From DASXRU01 sp033856235 (lineage in GTDB: Bacteria > Acidobacteriota > Blastocatellia > Pyrinomonadales > Pyrinomonadaceae), in the NCBI GenBank assembly GCA_033856235.1, contig JAWVFI010000085.1, positions 5,304 through 69,303 on the forward strand: a DNA stretch of 64,000 bases, given 5' to 3'. The translations under genes and the position numbers were made by a program. The notes under the pieces are model-generated. The model had not been told where the DNA came from. It saw only the letters and a list, made by a program, of their open reading frames with translations, and did no database searches. Of this stretch, positions 33,878 to 43,004 are shown piece after piece; within the stretch, counting starts at the first letter, position 1, and each line of letters starts with the position of its first letter.

Positions 33878-34135
33878 ATGGAGGGCCGAATGCCGCTTCG
33901 AAGCCGTCTCGAAAGCCTGGTGGATGAAATGTTGGACGGTCGGATTCTACTGGACGAGGCTCTCTCGGAATTCGAACGGCTCTATATCCAAAAGGCGCTC
34001 TCGCGCCAACAAAAACACCTTTCTCGTACAGCCCATATGCTGGGAATCCATCGTAATACTCTGGCCAAACGAGTCGCCTCCTATCACCGGCCAGCCCGCA
34101 GTCTGCTGCAGACCTCGAAACGCGTTTCTCGCTAA
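33878..34135 (+). CDS. Small Fis-type helix-turn-helix protein
   Basis: 85 aa. The Fis/NtrC-type C-terminal HTH is clear: ERLYIQKALSRQQKHLSRTA then HMLGIHRNTLAKRV (about residues 31-66). The N-terminal helix (RSRLESLVDEMLDGRILLDE) is like that of stand-alone Fis-family regulators. AAAAGGAGCG precedes the start. It lies between purC and the groES promoter. No receiver or AAA+ domain is attached, so it may act as a nucleoid-type or accessory DNA-binding protein; targets unknown. Confidence 0.85.
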   Translation: MEGRMPLRSRLESLVDEMLDGRILLDEALSEFERLYIQKALSRQQKHLSRTAHMLGIHRNTLAKRVASYHRPARSLLQTSKRVSR

Positions 34136-34166
34136 TAAACATCGGCAAAAGAGACCCCCCTGTAAG

Positions 34167-34195
34167 TTGACAAGGGAACCTCTGAGCGATAATAT
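34167..34195 (+). promoter_or_regulatory. Near-consensus sigma-70 promoter of groESL
   Basis: TTGACA (34167-34172), exactly 17 bases, TAATAT (34190-34195). It lies two bases before the CIRCE operator, the usual arrangement for HrcA-controlled chaperonin operons. Confidence 0.88.
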
Positions 34196-34197
34196 CC

Positions 34198-34224
34198 TTA
34201 GCACTCGCTTTAAGAGAGTGCCAG
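34198..34224 (+). promoter_or_regulatory. CIRCE operator (HrcA-binding site)
   Basis: TTAGCACTC-N9-GAGTGCCAG. The left arm matches the CIRCE consensus exactly; the right arm GAGTGCTAA differs at two positions. Located just after the -10 box and 77 bases before groES, so HrcA should repress groESL until heat shock. hrcA itself is not in the window. Confidence 0.93.
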
Positions 34225-34300
34225 ACCCTCGCGGGTCAATCTATGTTTAATTCTCAAAGTTATTTTTAGACGGCTAGACCGAAAGGAGCAGGACGTACAT

Positions 34301-34636
34301 ATGGCAACCAACATTACGCCTCTTCATGATCGCGTTATCTTGCGACGGATTGAAGAGGGAGAACAGGTTCGCGGGGGAATCATTATTCCCGATACCGCAA
34401 AGGAAAAACCGCAGGAGGGCGAGGTAGTCGCCGCCGGCGAAGGCAAATACAAAGAGGACGGCACTCGCCAGGCGCTGGATGTGAAAAAAGGTGATCGAGT
34501 CCTTTTCGGCAAGTACAGCGGGTCAGAGATCAAGCTGGACGGTGAAGAGCTTCTGATAATGCGTGAGGACGAGATTCTGGGAATCATCGAGCGCGCCGGA
34601 GCAGCCACCGGGGGCAGCAAAAAGGGTGGCAAATAA
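34301..34636 (+). CDS. groES: Co-chaperonin GroES
   Basis: 111 aa, slightly longer than usual owing to a Gly/Lys tail (GAATGGSKKGGK). It caps the GroEL chamber. Motifs: TPLHDRVILRRIEEGEQVRG, the mobile loop GGIIIPDTAKEKPQEGEV, and DGEELLIMREDEILGII. Behind a CIRCE-controlled promoter and a GAAAGGAGC ribosome site; first gene of groES-groEL. Confidence 0.98.
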   Translation: MATNITPLHDRVILRRIEEGEQVRGGIIIPDTAKEKPQEGEVVAAGEGKYKEDGTRQALDVKKGDRVLFGKYSGSEIKLDGEELLIMREDEILGIIERAGAATGGSKKGGK

Positions 34637-34703
34637 GCCGCCAGCCGAAAGCGTCGCTTTTGGATTTTAACAAACACAATTCTGAGTAGGAGAAGAAAGA
34701 GAA

Positions 34704-36356
34704 ATGGCAAAGCAAGTAATTCATGGCGAAGAGTCGCGGGCTGCGATTCTTCGTGGCATCAATCAGCTCGCTGATGCCGTCAAGATTACGCTCGGTCCGA
34801 AAGGCCGTAACGTCGTGATCGACAAAAAGTTTGGTTCCCCAACCATTACGAAAGACGGAGTCACTGTAGCTAAAGAGATCGAATTGAAGGATGCGCTTGA
34901 GAACATGGGCGCGCAGATGGTGCGCGAGGTCGCGTCGAAGACCTCGGATGTTGCCGGCGACGGCACCACCACTGCCACCGTGTTGGCACAATCCATTTTC
35001 CGCGAAGGGGTCAAGACAGTCGCCGCCGGCGCCAACCCGATGGCCCTCAAACGAGGCATCGACAAGGCCGTCGAACGTTGCGTGGAAGAGATTCAGCGAA
35101 TGGCTAAGCCCGTCAAAGGCGACGCCATTGCGCAGGTTGGTACCGTTTCCGCTAATGGCGATGCCAACATCGGCAGCATCATTGCGGAGGCGATGAGCAA
35201 AGTTGGGAAAGACGGCGTCATCACGGTTGAAGAATCAAAAACCATGGAGACTGCCCTGGAAGTAGTCGAAGGCATGCAGTTCGACCGCGGCTACCTCAGC
35301 CCCTACTTCGTGACTGATCCGGAGCGCATGGAGGCGGCCCTTGAAAATCCGCTGATCCTCATTCACGAGAAGAAAATCAGCTCAATGAAGGATTTGCTGC
35401 CCCTGCTGGAGCAGGTCGCCAAGATGGGCAAACCAATGCTCATCATTGCGGAAGATGTTGAGGGCGAAGCCCTGGCGACGCTGGTAGTCAACAAACTGCG
35501 CGGCACGCTGAACATTGCGGCAGTGAAGGCGCCGGGTTTCGGCGATCGCCGCAAGGCCATGCTGGAAGACATCGCGATCCTCACCGGTGGCAAGGTCATC
35601 AGCGAAGATCTCGGCATCAAGCTCGAGAACGTTAAGCTGGAAGACCTGGGCCGCGCCAAGAAAGTAACCATCGACAAGGACAACACCACTCTTGTTGAAG
35701 GCAACGGGAAACAGGCTGATATCGAAGGTCGCGTCAAGACCTTGCGCGCTCAAATAGACGACACATCGTCTGACTATGATCGGGAGAAACTGCAGGAGCG
35801 ACTCGCGAAACTGGTCGGCGGTGTTGCGGTCATCAAAGTCGGTGCCGCCACTGAGACTGAGATGAAGGAAAAGAAGGCCCGCGTCGAAGACGCGATGCAT
35901 GCCACGCGTGCGGCCGTCGAAGAAGGAATCGTTCCGGGCGGCGGCGTGGCGCTGGTGCGCGCAGCCAAGGTCCTGGAAAAGTTCCTGACCAACAAAGAGG
36001 GCGAAGGCGATCCTGACGAGCAGATCGGTGTCACGATCGTCCGACGTGCACTGGAAGAGCCCCTGCGGCAAATCGTTCAGAACGCGGGCAAAGAAGGCGC
36101 CGTGATTGTAGAAAAGGTTCGCTCCAGCAAGGACCCGAACTACGGCTACAACGCCGCTACCGAAAACTTCGAAGACCTGGTGAAAGCCGGTGTCGTCGAT
36201 CCAGCGAAGGTCACGCGCACGGCACTGCAGAACGCAGCGTCAATCGCCGGCCTGATGCTTACCACCGAAGCGATGGTGTCCGAGATTCCCGAGGACGACA
36301 AGGGAAGTCCCGCGATGCCCGGCGGCATGGGTGGAATGAGCGGCATGGGAATGTAA
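34704..36356 (+). CDS. groEL: Chaperonin GroEL
   Basis: 550 aa, standard length. ATP-dependent folding chamber. Motifs: ITLGPKGRNVVIDKKFGSP, SDVAGDGTTTATVLAQSIF (nucleotide site), VEGMQFDRGYLSPYFVTD, and VEEGIVPGGGVALVRAAKVL. The C-terminal tail is the typical GGM type (MPGGMGGMSGMGM). It follows groES by 67 bases and is closed by a strong terminator. Confidence 0.99.
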   Translation: MAKQVIHGEESRAAILRGINQLADAVKITLGPKGRNVVIDKKFGSPTITKDGVTVAKEIELKDALENMGAQMVREVASKTSDVAGDGTTTATVLAQSIFREGVKTVAAGANPMALKRGIDKAVERCVEEIQRMAKPVKGDAIAQVGTVSANGDANIGSIIAEAMSKVGKDGVITVEESKTMETALEVVEGMQFDRGYLSPYFVTDPERMEAALENPLILIHEKKISSMKDLLPLLEQVAKMGKPMLIIAEDVEGEALATLVVNKLRGTLNIAAVKAPGFGDRRKAMLEDIAILTGGKVISEDLGIKLENVKLEDLGRAKKVTIDKDNTTLVEGNGKQADIEGRVKTLRAQIDDTSSDYDREKLQERLAKLVGGVAVIKVGAATETEMKEKKARVEDAMHATRAAVEEGIVPGGGVALVRAAKVLEKFLTNKEGEGDPDEQIGVTIVRRALEEPLRQIVQNAGKEGAVIVEKVRSSKDPNYGYNAATENFEDLVKAGVVDPAKVTRTALQNAASIAGLMLTTEAMVSEIPEDDKGSPAMPGGMGGMSGMGM

Positions 36357-36383
36357 GAACGGCCCATCTGTTCAAAAGTTAAA

Positions 36384-36420
36384 AGCGGCTTTGTCTCTCG
36401 GGGCAAAGCCGCTCTTTTTT
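36384..36420 (+). terminator. Intrinsic terminator after groEL
   Basis: A 10-bp stem AGCGGCTTTG/CAAAGCCGCT (36384-36393 and 36404-36413) followed by CTTTTTT. It lies 27 bases past the groEL stop and 14 bases before the converging CYTH gene end. Confidence 0.92.
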
Positions 36421-36434
36421 GCTCTGACGATGCT

Positions 36435-37001
36435 TTATTTCTTTACCGATCGCTTTACGACTTTGAACCTGGCCTCGACCACATTTCCATTCAGGCTCCC
36501 GTGCTTTAGCGACAGACGCGGATAGGTTTCTGCTTCTGCACGCAGATTTTTAATCCCCAATAATTTCTCGACTCGCAGAATCTCAAGTTCGCTGGCTTCA
36601 ATTTCCATGAAGAGTCCGAACGGAAGTTCATCAACCACTACCTCAGCGTCGCCCACCTCCCAGGTAGTCCGGCGTTTTTCGTAGACAAGGCGCGGCTCGT
36701 ATTCCAATGCTGCGAGGATGGCGGCCAGCGCATCGGCGTCGGCCACTTCCGTTTCGTCTTCCCTTTGGGTTTTGATTGAAGACAAAGTGGGAAAGCGCTC
36801 TTTGTAGGTGAGAAAGGCGCGCGATCCAACGCGACGAAGTCGCAGCACGCATTGCCGCACATCCAGAACTCCCCCGCGATAGAGTGTGTTTTCCTCAAAC
36901 TCTTCCGGCCGTGAATTGACGCCAATCTCACCCAGCCGCCTGGTCACCTCAGCGCGCTGCTTCTTACTCAGACGATACTTTTTCTCGATTTCTATGGCCA
37001 T
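36435..37001 (-). CDS. CYTH-domain protein (triphosphate tunnel metalloenzyme family)
   Basis: 188 aa. The N-terminal ExExK signature is seen as EIEKKYRL, followed by RLRRVGSRAFLTYKER, KTQREDETEVADADALAAIL, YEKRRTTWEVGDAEVVVDEL and FMEIEASELEILRVEKLLG, all typical of CYTH beta-tunnel enzymes. The family includes thiamine triphosphatases, tripolyphosphatases and class IV adenylate cyclases; the exact activity cannot be chosen from sequence alone. GGAAAG lies upstream of the start. It converges on groEL and lies downstream of an ABC exporter. Confidence 0.92.
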   Translation of the reverse strand: MAIEIEKKYRLSKKQRAEVTRRLGEIGVNSRPEEFEENTLYRGGVLDVRQCVLRLRRVGSRAFLTYKERFPTLSSIKTQREDETEVADADALAAILAALEYEPRLVYEKRRTTWEVGDAEVVVDELPFGLFMEIEASELEILRVEKLLGIKNLRAEAETYPRLSLKHGSLNGNVVEARFKVVKRSVKK

Positions 37002-37041
37002 GATCTTTCCGGCTACGGGAAGCAGAACTTCAGCACATTTG

Positions 37042-38394
37042 CTACGACTGGCGCAGCCAGCGCCACACTTCAGGAATGGTCGCCCGTTTGCCGTACATGA
37101 GCATTCCTACACGATAGATCCGGGAGGCCAGCCAAATCAGCAGCGCCACGGTCGCAAATCCGATTCCGAGTGAAAGCGCTATCTGCCAGACTGGCGGAGT
37201 TTCCGTTACGATCCGAACCAACATCGTGATGGGCGCAAAAAACGGGACCATCGAAACCCAGAACGCAAATGAAGAATTCGGACTGCGAATTACGGGAAAC
37301 GCCAAATAGAATCCAACCACGAGCAGCAACACCACCGGCATCGCCATCTGCCCTCCCTCTTGGGCAGTTGTAACCATGGAGCCAACCAGGGCGTAGATAG
37401 TCGAATAGATGTAGTAGCCGAGGAGAAAGAACAAAGCGAAGTATAAAGCGAAGACAGGCGGCATGTGCGGCAGTGATACCGGCATTCCTCTGGCTGATAA
37501 AGCCGGCGATGCGAAAACGGTGAGCACAATAAAACTAAGGCCCCAGATCGTAAGTTGGGTTAAGGCCACAAAGGAAACCCCGACCAGCTTGCCCATCATT
37601 AAGGGGAAACTCCTGATCGAGGAGAACAGTATCTCCGCGATACGCGTTTCCTTTTCCTCAATCACCGCCGCCAGGATCACCTGGCCGTATAAAAGAATCG
37701 TTAGGTAAATGACAAAGCCCATCCCGAAGACCAGGTAGAAGCCGGCGTCTGAATCCTTCTTTTCCCCACTGTCGCTGTTTCTGGCGCTCAAGGTTACTGG
37801 CCGATTTATCTCGCGGACCACGTCCGGGGCGATGTTCTTTTGCGTCAACCTCTGATCGCGCACGGCGGCCGTCAGCCGGTCGCTGAGCCTGCCCTTAGTA
37901 AATACATCGCCGGTGTTACGGCCGTAAAACTCGGCGGTCCCGGTTTCCAGAATATCGCGCGGCAGGATCACATAAACATCCAGTTGGCCCTTGCGGATGC
38001 GGTCGCCTAACTCGCGCTTGACATCATCCAGCGAACGTCCCTCCAGCGAGACACGCTCAACCTTGAAACGACTTCCAGCTGATTTGCCGGCTGAGGCCAA
38101 GCGATCCTGTTGGTTGGCGTTCACGCTTTCGACCGGAGATTTCCGGGCGCCTTCCGGCTGATCGTCATCGTCCGTCTTGCGGTTCAACGCTTGCTGGAAC
38201 CCTTCAAACATTTTTCCGCTCTCATCCACAACCGCAATGCGAGTTGGCCCGCCGGCTTCGATCCCGGCGATGAAAGCGGGTAGAACAGTGAATAGCGCCA
38301 ACATCAGCGGGCCAAGCACGGTCACCACGATGAACATTCGCGACCGCACTCGCTGGACGTATTCTCTTTTTACCACTGCCAGAAACTTATTCAT
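37042..38394 (-). CDS. ABC-2 type transporter permease (NatB-like)
   Basis: 450 aa. One N-terminal membrane helix (about 20-42, RMFIVVTVLGPLMLALFTVL), a large extracytoplasmic loop (about 45-215) and five or six further helices from about 220 (YLVFGMGFVIYLTILLYGQV; LALYFALFFLLGYYIYSTIY; MAMPVVLLLVVGFYLAFPVI). KKETRIAEI-type motif is present as VIEEKETRIAEILFSS, conserved in NatB/ABC-2 permeases. It starts inside the stop of the ATPase gene (four-base overlap), so both form one exporter. Substrate unknown; sodium extrusion is only suggested by NatAB similarity. Confidence 0.92.
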   Translation of the reverse strand: MNKFLAVVKREYVQRVRSRMFIVVTVLGPLMLALFTVLPAFIAGIEAGGPTRIAVVDESGKMFEGFQQALNRKTDDDDQPEGARKSPVESVNANQQDRLASAGKSAGSRFKVERVSLEGRSLDDVKRELGDRIRKGQLDVYVILPRDILETGTAEFYGRNTGDVFTKGRLSDRLTAAVRDQRLTQKNIAPDVVREINRPVTLSARNSDSGEKKDSDAGFYLVFGMGFVIYLTILLYGQVILAAVIEEKETRIAEILFSSIRSFPLMMGKLVGVSFVALTQLTIWGLSFIVLTVFASPALSARGMPVSLPHMPPVFALYFALFFLLGYYIYSTIYALVGSMVTTAQEGGQMAMPVVLLLVVGFYLAFPVIRSPNSSFAFWVSMVPFFAPITMLVRIVTETPPVWQIALSLGIGFATVALLIWLASRIYRVGMLMYGKRATIPEVWRWLRQS

Positions 38395-39305
38395 GCCGCT
38401 CCCCTCACCTTCTCGATGAAGATGTCGTTCAGACTGGGCTCCACCAATTCGAACCGCGTAATCTGCGCTCCGGCCGCTATCAATTTTTCCAGCAAGTCCT
38501 GAGCGTTGGCGCCAGGCGCCAGCAACGCTTCCAACCCGTCGCTGTCCCGATCGACCTTCGCCACCAACTCACGGTTCGCGAGGACGCTGTCGCCACCTTC
38601 CATACGCAAGGCCACGGCGTTACGACCAAAACTCCGCTTCACTTCGCGCAGACTGCCGTCCAGCACCTTTTCAGACTTATTGATCATGCAGATGTCGTCG
38701 CACAGTTTCTCAGCCAACTCCATCTGGTGGGTGGAAAAGATAATCGTTTTCCCCTCGGCCTTTAACTCCAAAACAACATCGCGCAAGAGCTCGACGTTAA
38801 CGGGATCCAATCCGGAAAACGGCTCGTCGAGGATTAGCAGATCGGGATCGTGCATGACCGCGGCAATGAATTGGATCTTTTGCTGCATACCTTTCGACAA
38901 TTCTTTCGCTTTCTTGTTCTTCCACGCGGTCAGTTCCACCCGGGCCAGCCAGCGATCCACCAGGCTGTCAGCCGCCGCGGAGGAAACATTCTTGAGCGCA
39001 CCAAAGAACTTCAGCTGCTCGCCAATCTTCATCTTCTTATAGAGTCCGCGTTCCTCCGGCAGATAACCGATTCGATCCTGAAGACCTGGATTCACGTGTT
39101 GGCCAAACAGTTTGATAGTGCCGGAGTCAGGCGCCGTGATGTTGACGATCATCCGAATCGTGGTGGTCTTCCCCGCGCCATTCGGGCCGATCAAGCCAAA
39201 AATTCTGCCTGCCCGGACGGTCAGGCTCAAGTCTTTGACGGCCGTAAAATCGCCAAAGCGCTTGCTTACCTGGTGGACTACAAGTGTTGGTGTGCTATTT
39301 TCCAT
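38391..39305 (-). CDS. ABC transporter ATP-binding protein (NatA-like)
   Basis: 304 aa. Walker A IGPNGAGKTTTIRMIVNITA, Q-loop region YLPEERGLYKKM, signature ELSKGMQQKIQFIAAVMHD, Walker B LLILDEPFSGLDPVN and H-loop FSTHQMELAEKL. The C-terminal ~80 residues are a DUF4162-like domain common in NatA-type ATPases. Coupled to the permease gene by ATGA. It drives export through the adjacent ABC-2 permease. Confidence 0.96.
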   Translation of the reverse strand: MENSTPTLVVHQVSKRFGDFTAVKDLSLTVRAGRIFGLIGPNGAGKTTTIRMIVNITAPDSGTIKLFGQHVNPGLQDRIGYLPEERGLYKKMKIGEQLKFFGALKNVSSAAADSLVDRWLARVELTAWKNKKAKELSKGMQQKIQFIAAVMHDPDLLILDEPFSGLDPVNVELLRDVVLELKAEGKTIIFSTHQMELAEKLCDDICMINKSEKVLDGSLREVKRSFGRNAVALRMEGGDSVLANRELVAKVDRDSDGLEALLAPGANAQDLLEKLIAAGAQITRFELVEPSLNDIFIEKVRGAA

Positions 39306-39457
39306 GTTCGCTCCGGCCCTGAAATATTAACGTTGATACGAAAACGGCTTACGCAGGGTTTTGAGTTGCAACGCATGATATCATTCGCTCGTTAACTCCC
39401 CGGCCATTCAACTCCAGGCAAGCGTTGCCCTCTGCTATTAACTGACACCCGATCCGC

Positions 39458-41668
39458 ATGCGATTTTCTTCGCTTCAAACGTCTGTTCTGCGCGTCGCGA
39501 TATTCTGCGCGATTCTGGCGCCTGTCACCCTCGCTCAACAGCCAAAGCCCACGCCTCCACCCGAAGCCGACGAAGTCATCCGTATCGCATCCGAGCTGGT
39601 CCAGACTGACGTTACTGTGGTGGATCGCCAGGGCTCGTTAGTCGAAGGATTAAAGAAGGAACAATTTGAGCTGCGCATCGACAAGAAGCCGCGACAAATT
39701 CTGTTCTTCGACCTGGTCAGGGCCGGCAGTGCAAACGAAGAGGTACAGCTCGCGGCGGCTCGGGGCAAAACCGCTGGCCCCGCCAAGCCGGCTGCCGCGC
39801 CAATGGATCGAGGACGCACGGTCCTCTTTTATTTTGACGATTTTCATTTGGCACCCGATAGCATGGATCTTGCGCGCAAGATGGCCATGAAGTTCATCGA
39901 CCGTGAAATGGGCCAGAACGATCAAGTGGCGATCATGTCCGGCAGCGGGCAGGTGGGGTTTTTGTCGCAGCTTACCGACAACAAAACTGTGTTGCGCATG
40001 GCGGTCGAAAGATTAAGAACCAAGGCCCTTAACCTGCGTGATGGCGAGAGGCCTCCCATGACTGAGCAGAACGCCCTGCTAATTGAGAATAATGATCCCG
40101 GCCTTCTCGGTTACTTCGTAGATTCGCTGATCAAGCAGATGCCCGGAATTACTAATCCCGAAGAATGGGTACGCGGGCGCGCGAGACGGATTCTGGAACA
40201 AGCCAATTACACCAGCCTGAATAGCCTATTGACTCTGGAATCCATTATCATTTCATCCAAGAACCTCCCGGGCCGCAAGTTGGTGTTTTTTATTTCTGAT
40301 GGTTTTTCCGTCGATTCAAAACGAGATGCGTACTACAAACTGAGAAGCGTAACTAATCAATCGGCACGCGCCGGCGTCGTGATTTACTCGATCGATGCTC
40401 GCGGACTGATCGCGAGTTTGGATGATGCGAGTTCAGAAGGACACGGTGATCCCACCGGCCGCATGGCAAAATCGGAGATAGGCCAGATCTCGGCGTCCCA
40501 GGACGCGCTAAACGCGATTGCCCGTGATACTGGCGGCAGAGCTTTGTTCAATAACAACGACCTATCCGTTGGGGTCACGCGGGCGCTAAAGGAAACTTCG
40601 TCCTACTACCTTATCGCCTGGCATCCCGAGACTGACGAACAACGTGCTGGAAAATTCAATAAGATTGAAATCAGCATTATCGGTCGTCCGGAACTGGTGG
40701 TAAGGCTGAGAAAGATTAACGCTGAGAAAGATATACCGCCGGCGACCGCTAAGAAGCAGGTTCCGTTGCCTCCAGTTCCGGCAGCCAAAGTGGCTGAAAG
40801 TGAACTGCGCGCCGCGATTAAGAATCCATATCCTTCCGAGGCCATTCCGACCGCACTGGATGTGGAATTCCTCGATACACCCGAAGCGGGCCCAACGGCC
40901 GAGGTGTCGATGCAGGTGACGCTCAGTGCCGAAAACTTCGTCGCAACTGAAGCGCCTCCACTAGCCAACGTTGATCTTGGCGGTGCAGTCTATGACATCG
41001 GGGGCAAAGTAGTCGGGACTTTCCAGACCCGCATGACAGTTAAGGGTGCGCCACCGGAACAGAACAAAGCGCTTCCCGATAATCTTTCTTACCATCATCC
41101 CTTCCGGCTCAAGCCCGGCCTGTATCAAATCCGCGTTGCGGCGCGCGACGTGAAGAATGGCCGCGTCGGCAGTGCCCGGCAATGGATTGAGATCCCTGAT
41201 TTAAGTTTGCGCAAACTCGCGCTTAGCAGTGTGATTCTCGCGAAGCGAACGACGAATGGAGCCGAAGTAGTTAAGCTGGCAAATGGTGTCCTACCGGCGG
41301 AATTAAGCATAGATCACCAGTTTGAGCGCACCACGAACTTGCGGTTTCTGACCTTTGTTTACAACGCAGCGCGAGGTGGAAAGACTGGCGAGACCTTAAC
41401 GGATGTCTCTGCGAGTTCGCTCCCGGCCCCGGGAACAGGTCCCGATGTGGCGTTGCAAGTCCAGATCATGCGCGACAATCAGCCAGTGCTGACAACCCCG
41501 CTGCGGCGGATTGAGATAAACGCGGAAACCGATGTCGCGCGGCTGCCGTATGCGGCCGAACTGCCGCTGTCAGATCTGCTACCCGGCCGCTATCTACTTC
41601 AGGTGACCGTCATCGACCGGATCGCCAGGACCAGCGCAACTCAATTAGCGGCCTTCGCCATTGATTGA
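39458..41668 (+). CDS. Secreted VWFA-related domain protein (acidobacterial family), paralogue 1
   Basis: 736 aa. Signal peptide SVLRVAIFCAILAPVTLAQQ. The following IRIASELVQTDVTVVDRQG and LVEGLKKEQFELRIDKK are hallmarks of the acidobacterial VWFA-related family (TIGR03436-like). The VWA fold spans about 110-430; at the MIDAS position the sequence reads TVLFYFDDFHLAPDS rather than DxSxS. Later VWA strands include GRKLVFFISDGFSVDSKRD and VIYSIDARGLIA. The C-terminal ~280 residues are beta-rich (LKPGLYQIRVAARDVKNGR; LLPGRYLLQVTVIDRIAR). Two close paralogues follow at 47060 and 49361. Function unknown; surface or periplasmic adhesion/sensing is plausible. Confidence 0.92.
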   Translation: MRFSSLQTSVLRVAIFCAILAPVTLAQQPKPTPPPEADEVIRIASELVQTDVTVVDRQGSLVEGLKKEQFELRIDKKPRQILFFDLVRAGSANEEVQLAAARGKTAGPAKPAAAPMDRGRTVLFYFDDFHLAPDSMDLARKMAMKFIDREMGQNDQVAIMSGSGQVGFLSQLTDNKTVLRMAVERLRTKALNLRDGERPPMTEQNALLIENNDPGLLGYFVDSLIKQMPGITNPEEWVRGRARRILEQANYTSLNSLLTLESIIISSKNLPGRKLVFFISDGFSVDSKRDAYYKLRSVTNQSARAGVVIYSIDARGLIASLDDASSEGHGDPTGRMAKSEIGQISASQDALNAIARDTGGRALFNNNDLSVGVTRALKETSSYYLIAWHPETDEQRAGKFNKIEISIIGRPELVVRLRKINAEKDIPPATAKKQVPLPPVPAAKVAESELRAAIKNPYPSEAIPTALDVEFLDTPEAGPTAEVSMQVTLSAENFVATEAPPLANVDLGGAVYDIGGKVVGTFQTRMTVKGAPPEQNKALPDNLSYHHPFRLKPGLYQIRVAARDVKNGRVGSARQWIEIPDLSLRKLALSSVILAKRTTNGAEVVKLANGVLPAELSIDHQFERTTNLRFLTFVYNAARGGKTGETLTDVSASSLPAPGTGPDVALQVQIMRDNQPVLTTPLRRIEINAETDVARLPYAAELPLSDLLPGRYLLQVTVIDRIARTSATQLAAFAID

Positions 41669-41768
41669 GTAGCGTCGCCCAGCCTTCCGGTCTGCAAGTT
41701 TTCTGCATCAGTCCCGGCAGGCAGTACGGCGTTTGTATTTCCGAAAAGAAGAGAGAGGGCTCCCCATA

Positions 41769-42884
41769 ATGAAACGACGCGATTTCATGATTGCCGGCGC
41801 GGCTGCAAGCGTCGCGCTACCAACTTCCACCGCACTGAAGGCCTCCCATCCGGCTTTTCTGATTCCGGCCAGTGTTAAGCCCGCGGTGATCTCCTCCGCC
41901 AATGGGAATCGCTTCAAGAATGGCGGCTCCGTCACCTGTGTCGAAAAAGCGTTTGGGATGATCACGCAAGGGTCTGACGTCCTTGACGCTTTGATCGCCG
42001 GGGTGAACATCGTAGAGCTTGATCCGTTAGATGACAGCGTCGGCTACGGCGGCCTGCCAAACGCCGAAGGCATTGTTCAACTTGATTCCTCATGCATGCA
42101 CGGCCCCAAAAAACGCGCCGGAGCAGTAGGCGCACTCGAAGGCGTGCGTACGCCTTCGCTCGTGGCCCAGGCCGTCATGGAGAATACGGACCACCACCTG
42201 CTGGTGGGAAAGGGCGCGCAGACCTTCGCGCGCAACATGGGCTTTAAGATTGAGGACGATCTGAACACGGAACACTCGCGCGCGCTTTGGTTGGAGTGGA
42301 AGCGACGAATCGATCCGGCTCATTACCTGAATCCCAAGACGCGCGCTGAAGCGGGACGCCGCGCGACTGCGGAAATGCTGGCCGAGGGCCTGCTAAAACC
42401 GGAACACCTATACGGTACGATCAATTGTGATGGCATTAACAGCAAGGGTGAAATCTGCGGCGTTACTACCACCAGCGGACTTTCCTGGAAGATTCCCGGG
42501 CGTTTGGGCGACTCGCCGATTCTGGGCGCCGGACTCTATGTTGATGGCGCGGTGGGCGCGGCAGGCTCGACGGGACGCGGCGAGGCGAATCTATATAACC
42601 TCTGCTCGTTCCTGATAGTGGAAGAGATGCGGCGTGGCGCGCATCCGAAAGATGCGGGGCTGGAGGCACTCAAGCGCATCAAAGCCGCAACCATCGAGGC
42701 CCGCCTGCTGAACGCGAGAGGCAATCCAAATTTTGGCATTAACTTCTACGTGCTGAACGCCAAGGGTGAATACGCCGGGCTGACAATGTATGAAGGCTCT
42801 AACTCGAAGTTTGCCGTTTGCACTGAGAAGGGGCCACAGACTCTCTCTTGCGAAGCCCTGCTGGCGGGCAAGCCAAACGATTAG
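41769..42884 (+). CDS. N(4)-(beta-N-acetylglucosaminyl)-L-asparaginase family hydrolase
   Basis: 371 aa from the ATG at 41769. A Tat-type signal begins MKRRDFMIAGAAASVALP. The Ntn-hydrolase family 2 asparaginase signature is visible: DALIAGVNIVELDPLDDSVG, GLPNAEGIVQLDSSCMHG, then the predicted autocleavage/nucleophile Thr at about residue 217 in HLYGTINCDGIN, and TTSGLSWKIPGRLGDSPILG with GAVGAAGSTGRGEANL. The precursor should self-cleave into alpha and beta chains. Glycosylasparaginase is the closest match; isoaspartyl peptidase is the alternative. It lies downstream of the first VWFA paralogue. Confidence 0.93.
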   Translation: MKRRDFMIAGAAASVALPTSTALKASHPAFLIPASVKPAVISSANGNRFKNGGSVTCVEKAFGMITQGSDVLDALIAGVNIVELDPLDDSVGYGGLPNAEGIVQLDSSCMHGPKKRAGAVGALEGVRTPSLVAQAVMENTDHHLLVGKGAQTFARNMGFKIEDDLNTEHSRALWLEWKRRIDPAHYLNPKTRAEAGRRATAEMLAEGLLKPEHLYGTINCDGINSKGEICGVTTTSGLSWKIPGRLGDSPILGAGLYVDGAVGAAGSTGRGEANLYNLCSFLIVEEMRRGAHPKDAGLEALKRIKAATIEARLLNARGNPNFGINFYVLNAKGEYAGLTMYEGSNSKFAVCTEKGPQTLSCEALLAGKPND

Positions 42885-43004
42885 AGGGCAACTGCCTAAC
42901 CACGCAACGATCTCGAGGGATGCAAAAGAATAGTAATGGCGTCCTGCAAGCATCTCGAACGTTCGAACCTTTGCCGGCAATGCAGGAACGGAAAGAGTGT
43001 AAAC

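Noticed and set aside
42950..42980. GTTCGAACC motif resembling a tRNA T arm
   Set aside because: No acceptor, D or anticodon stem can be formed around it.
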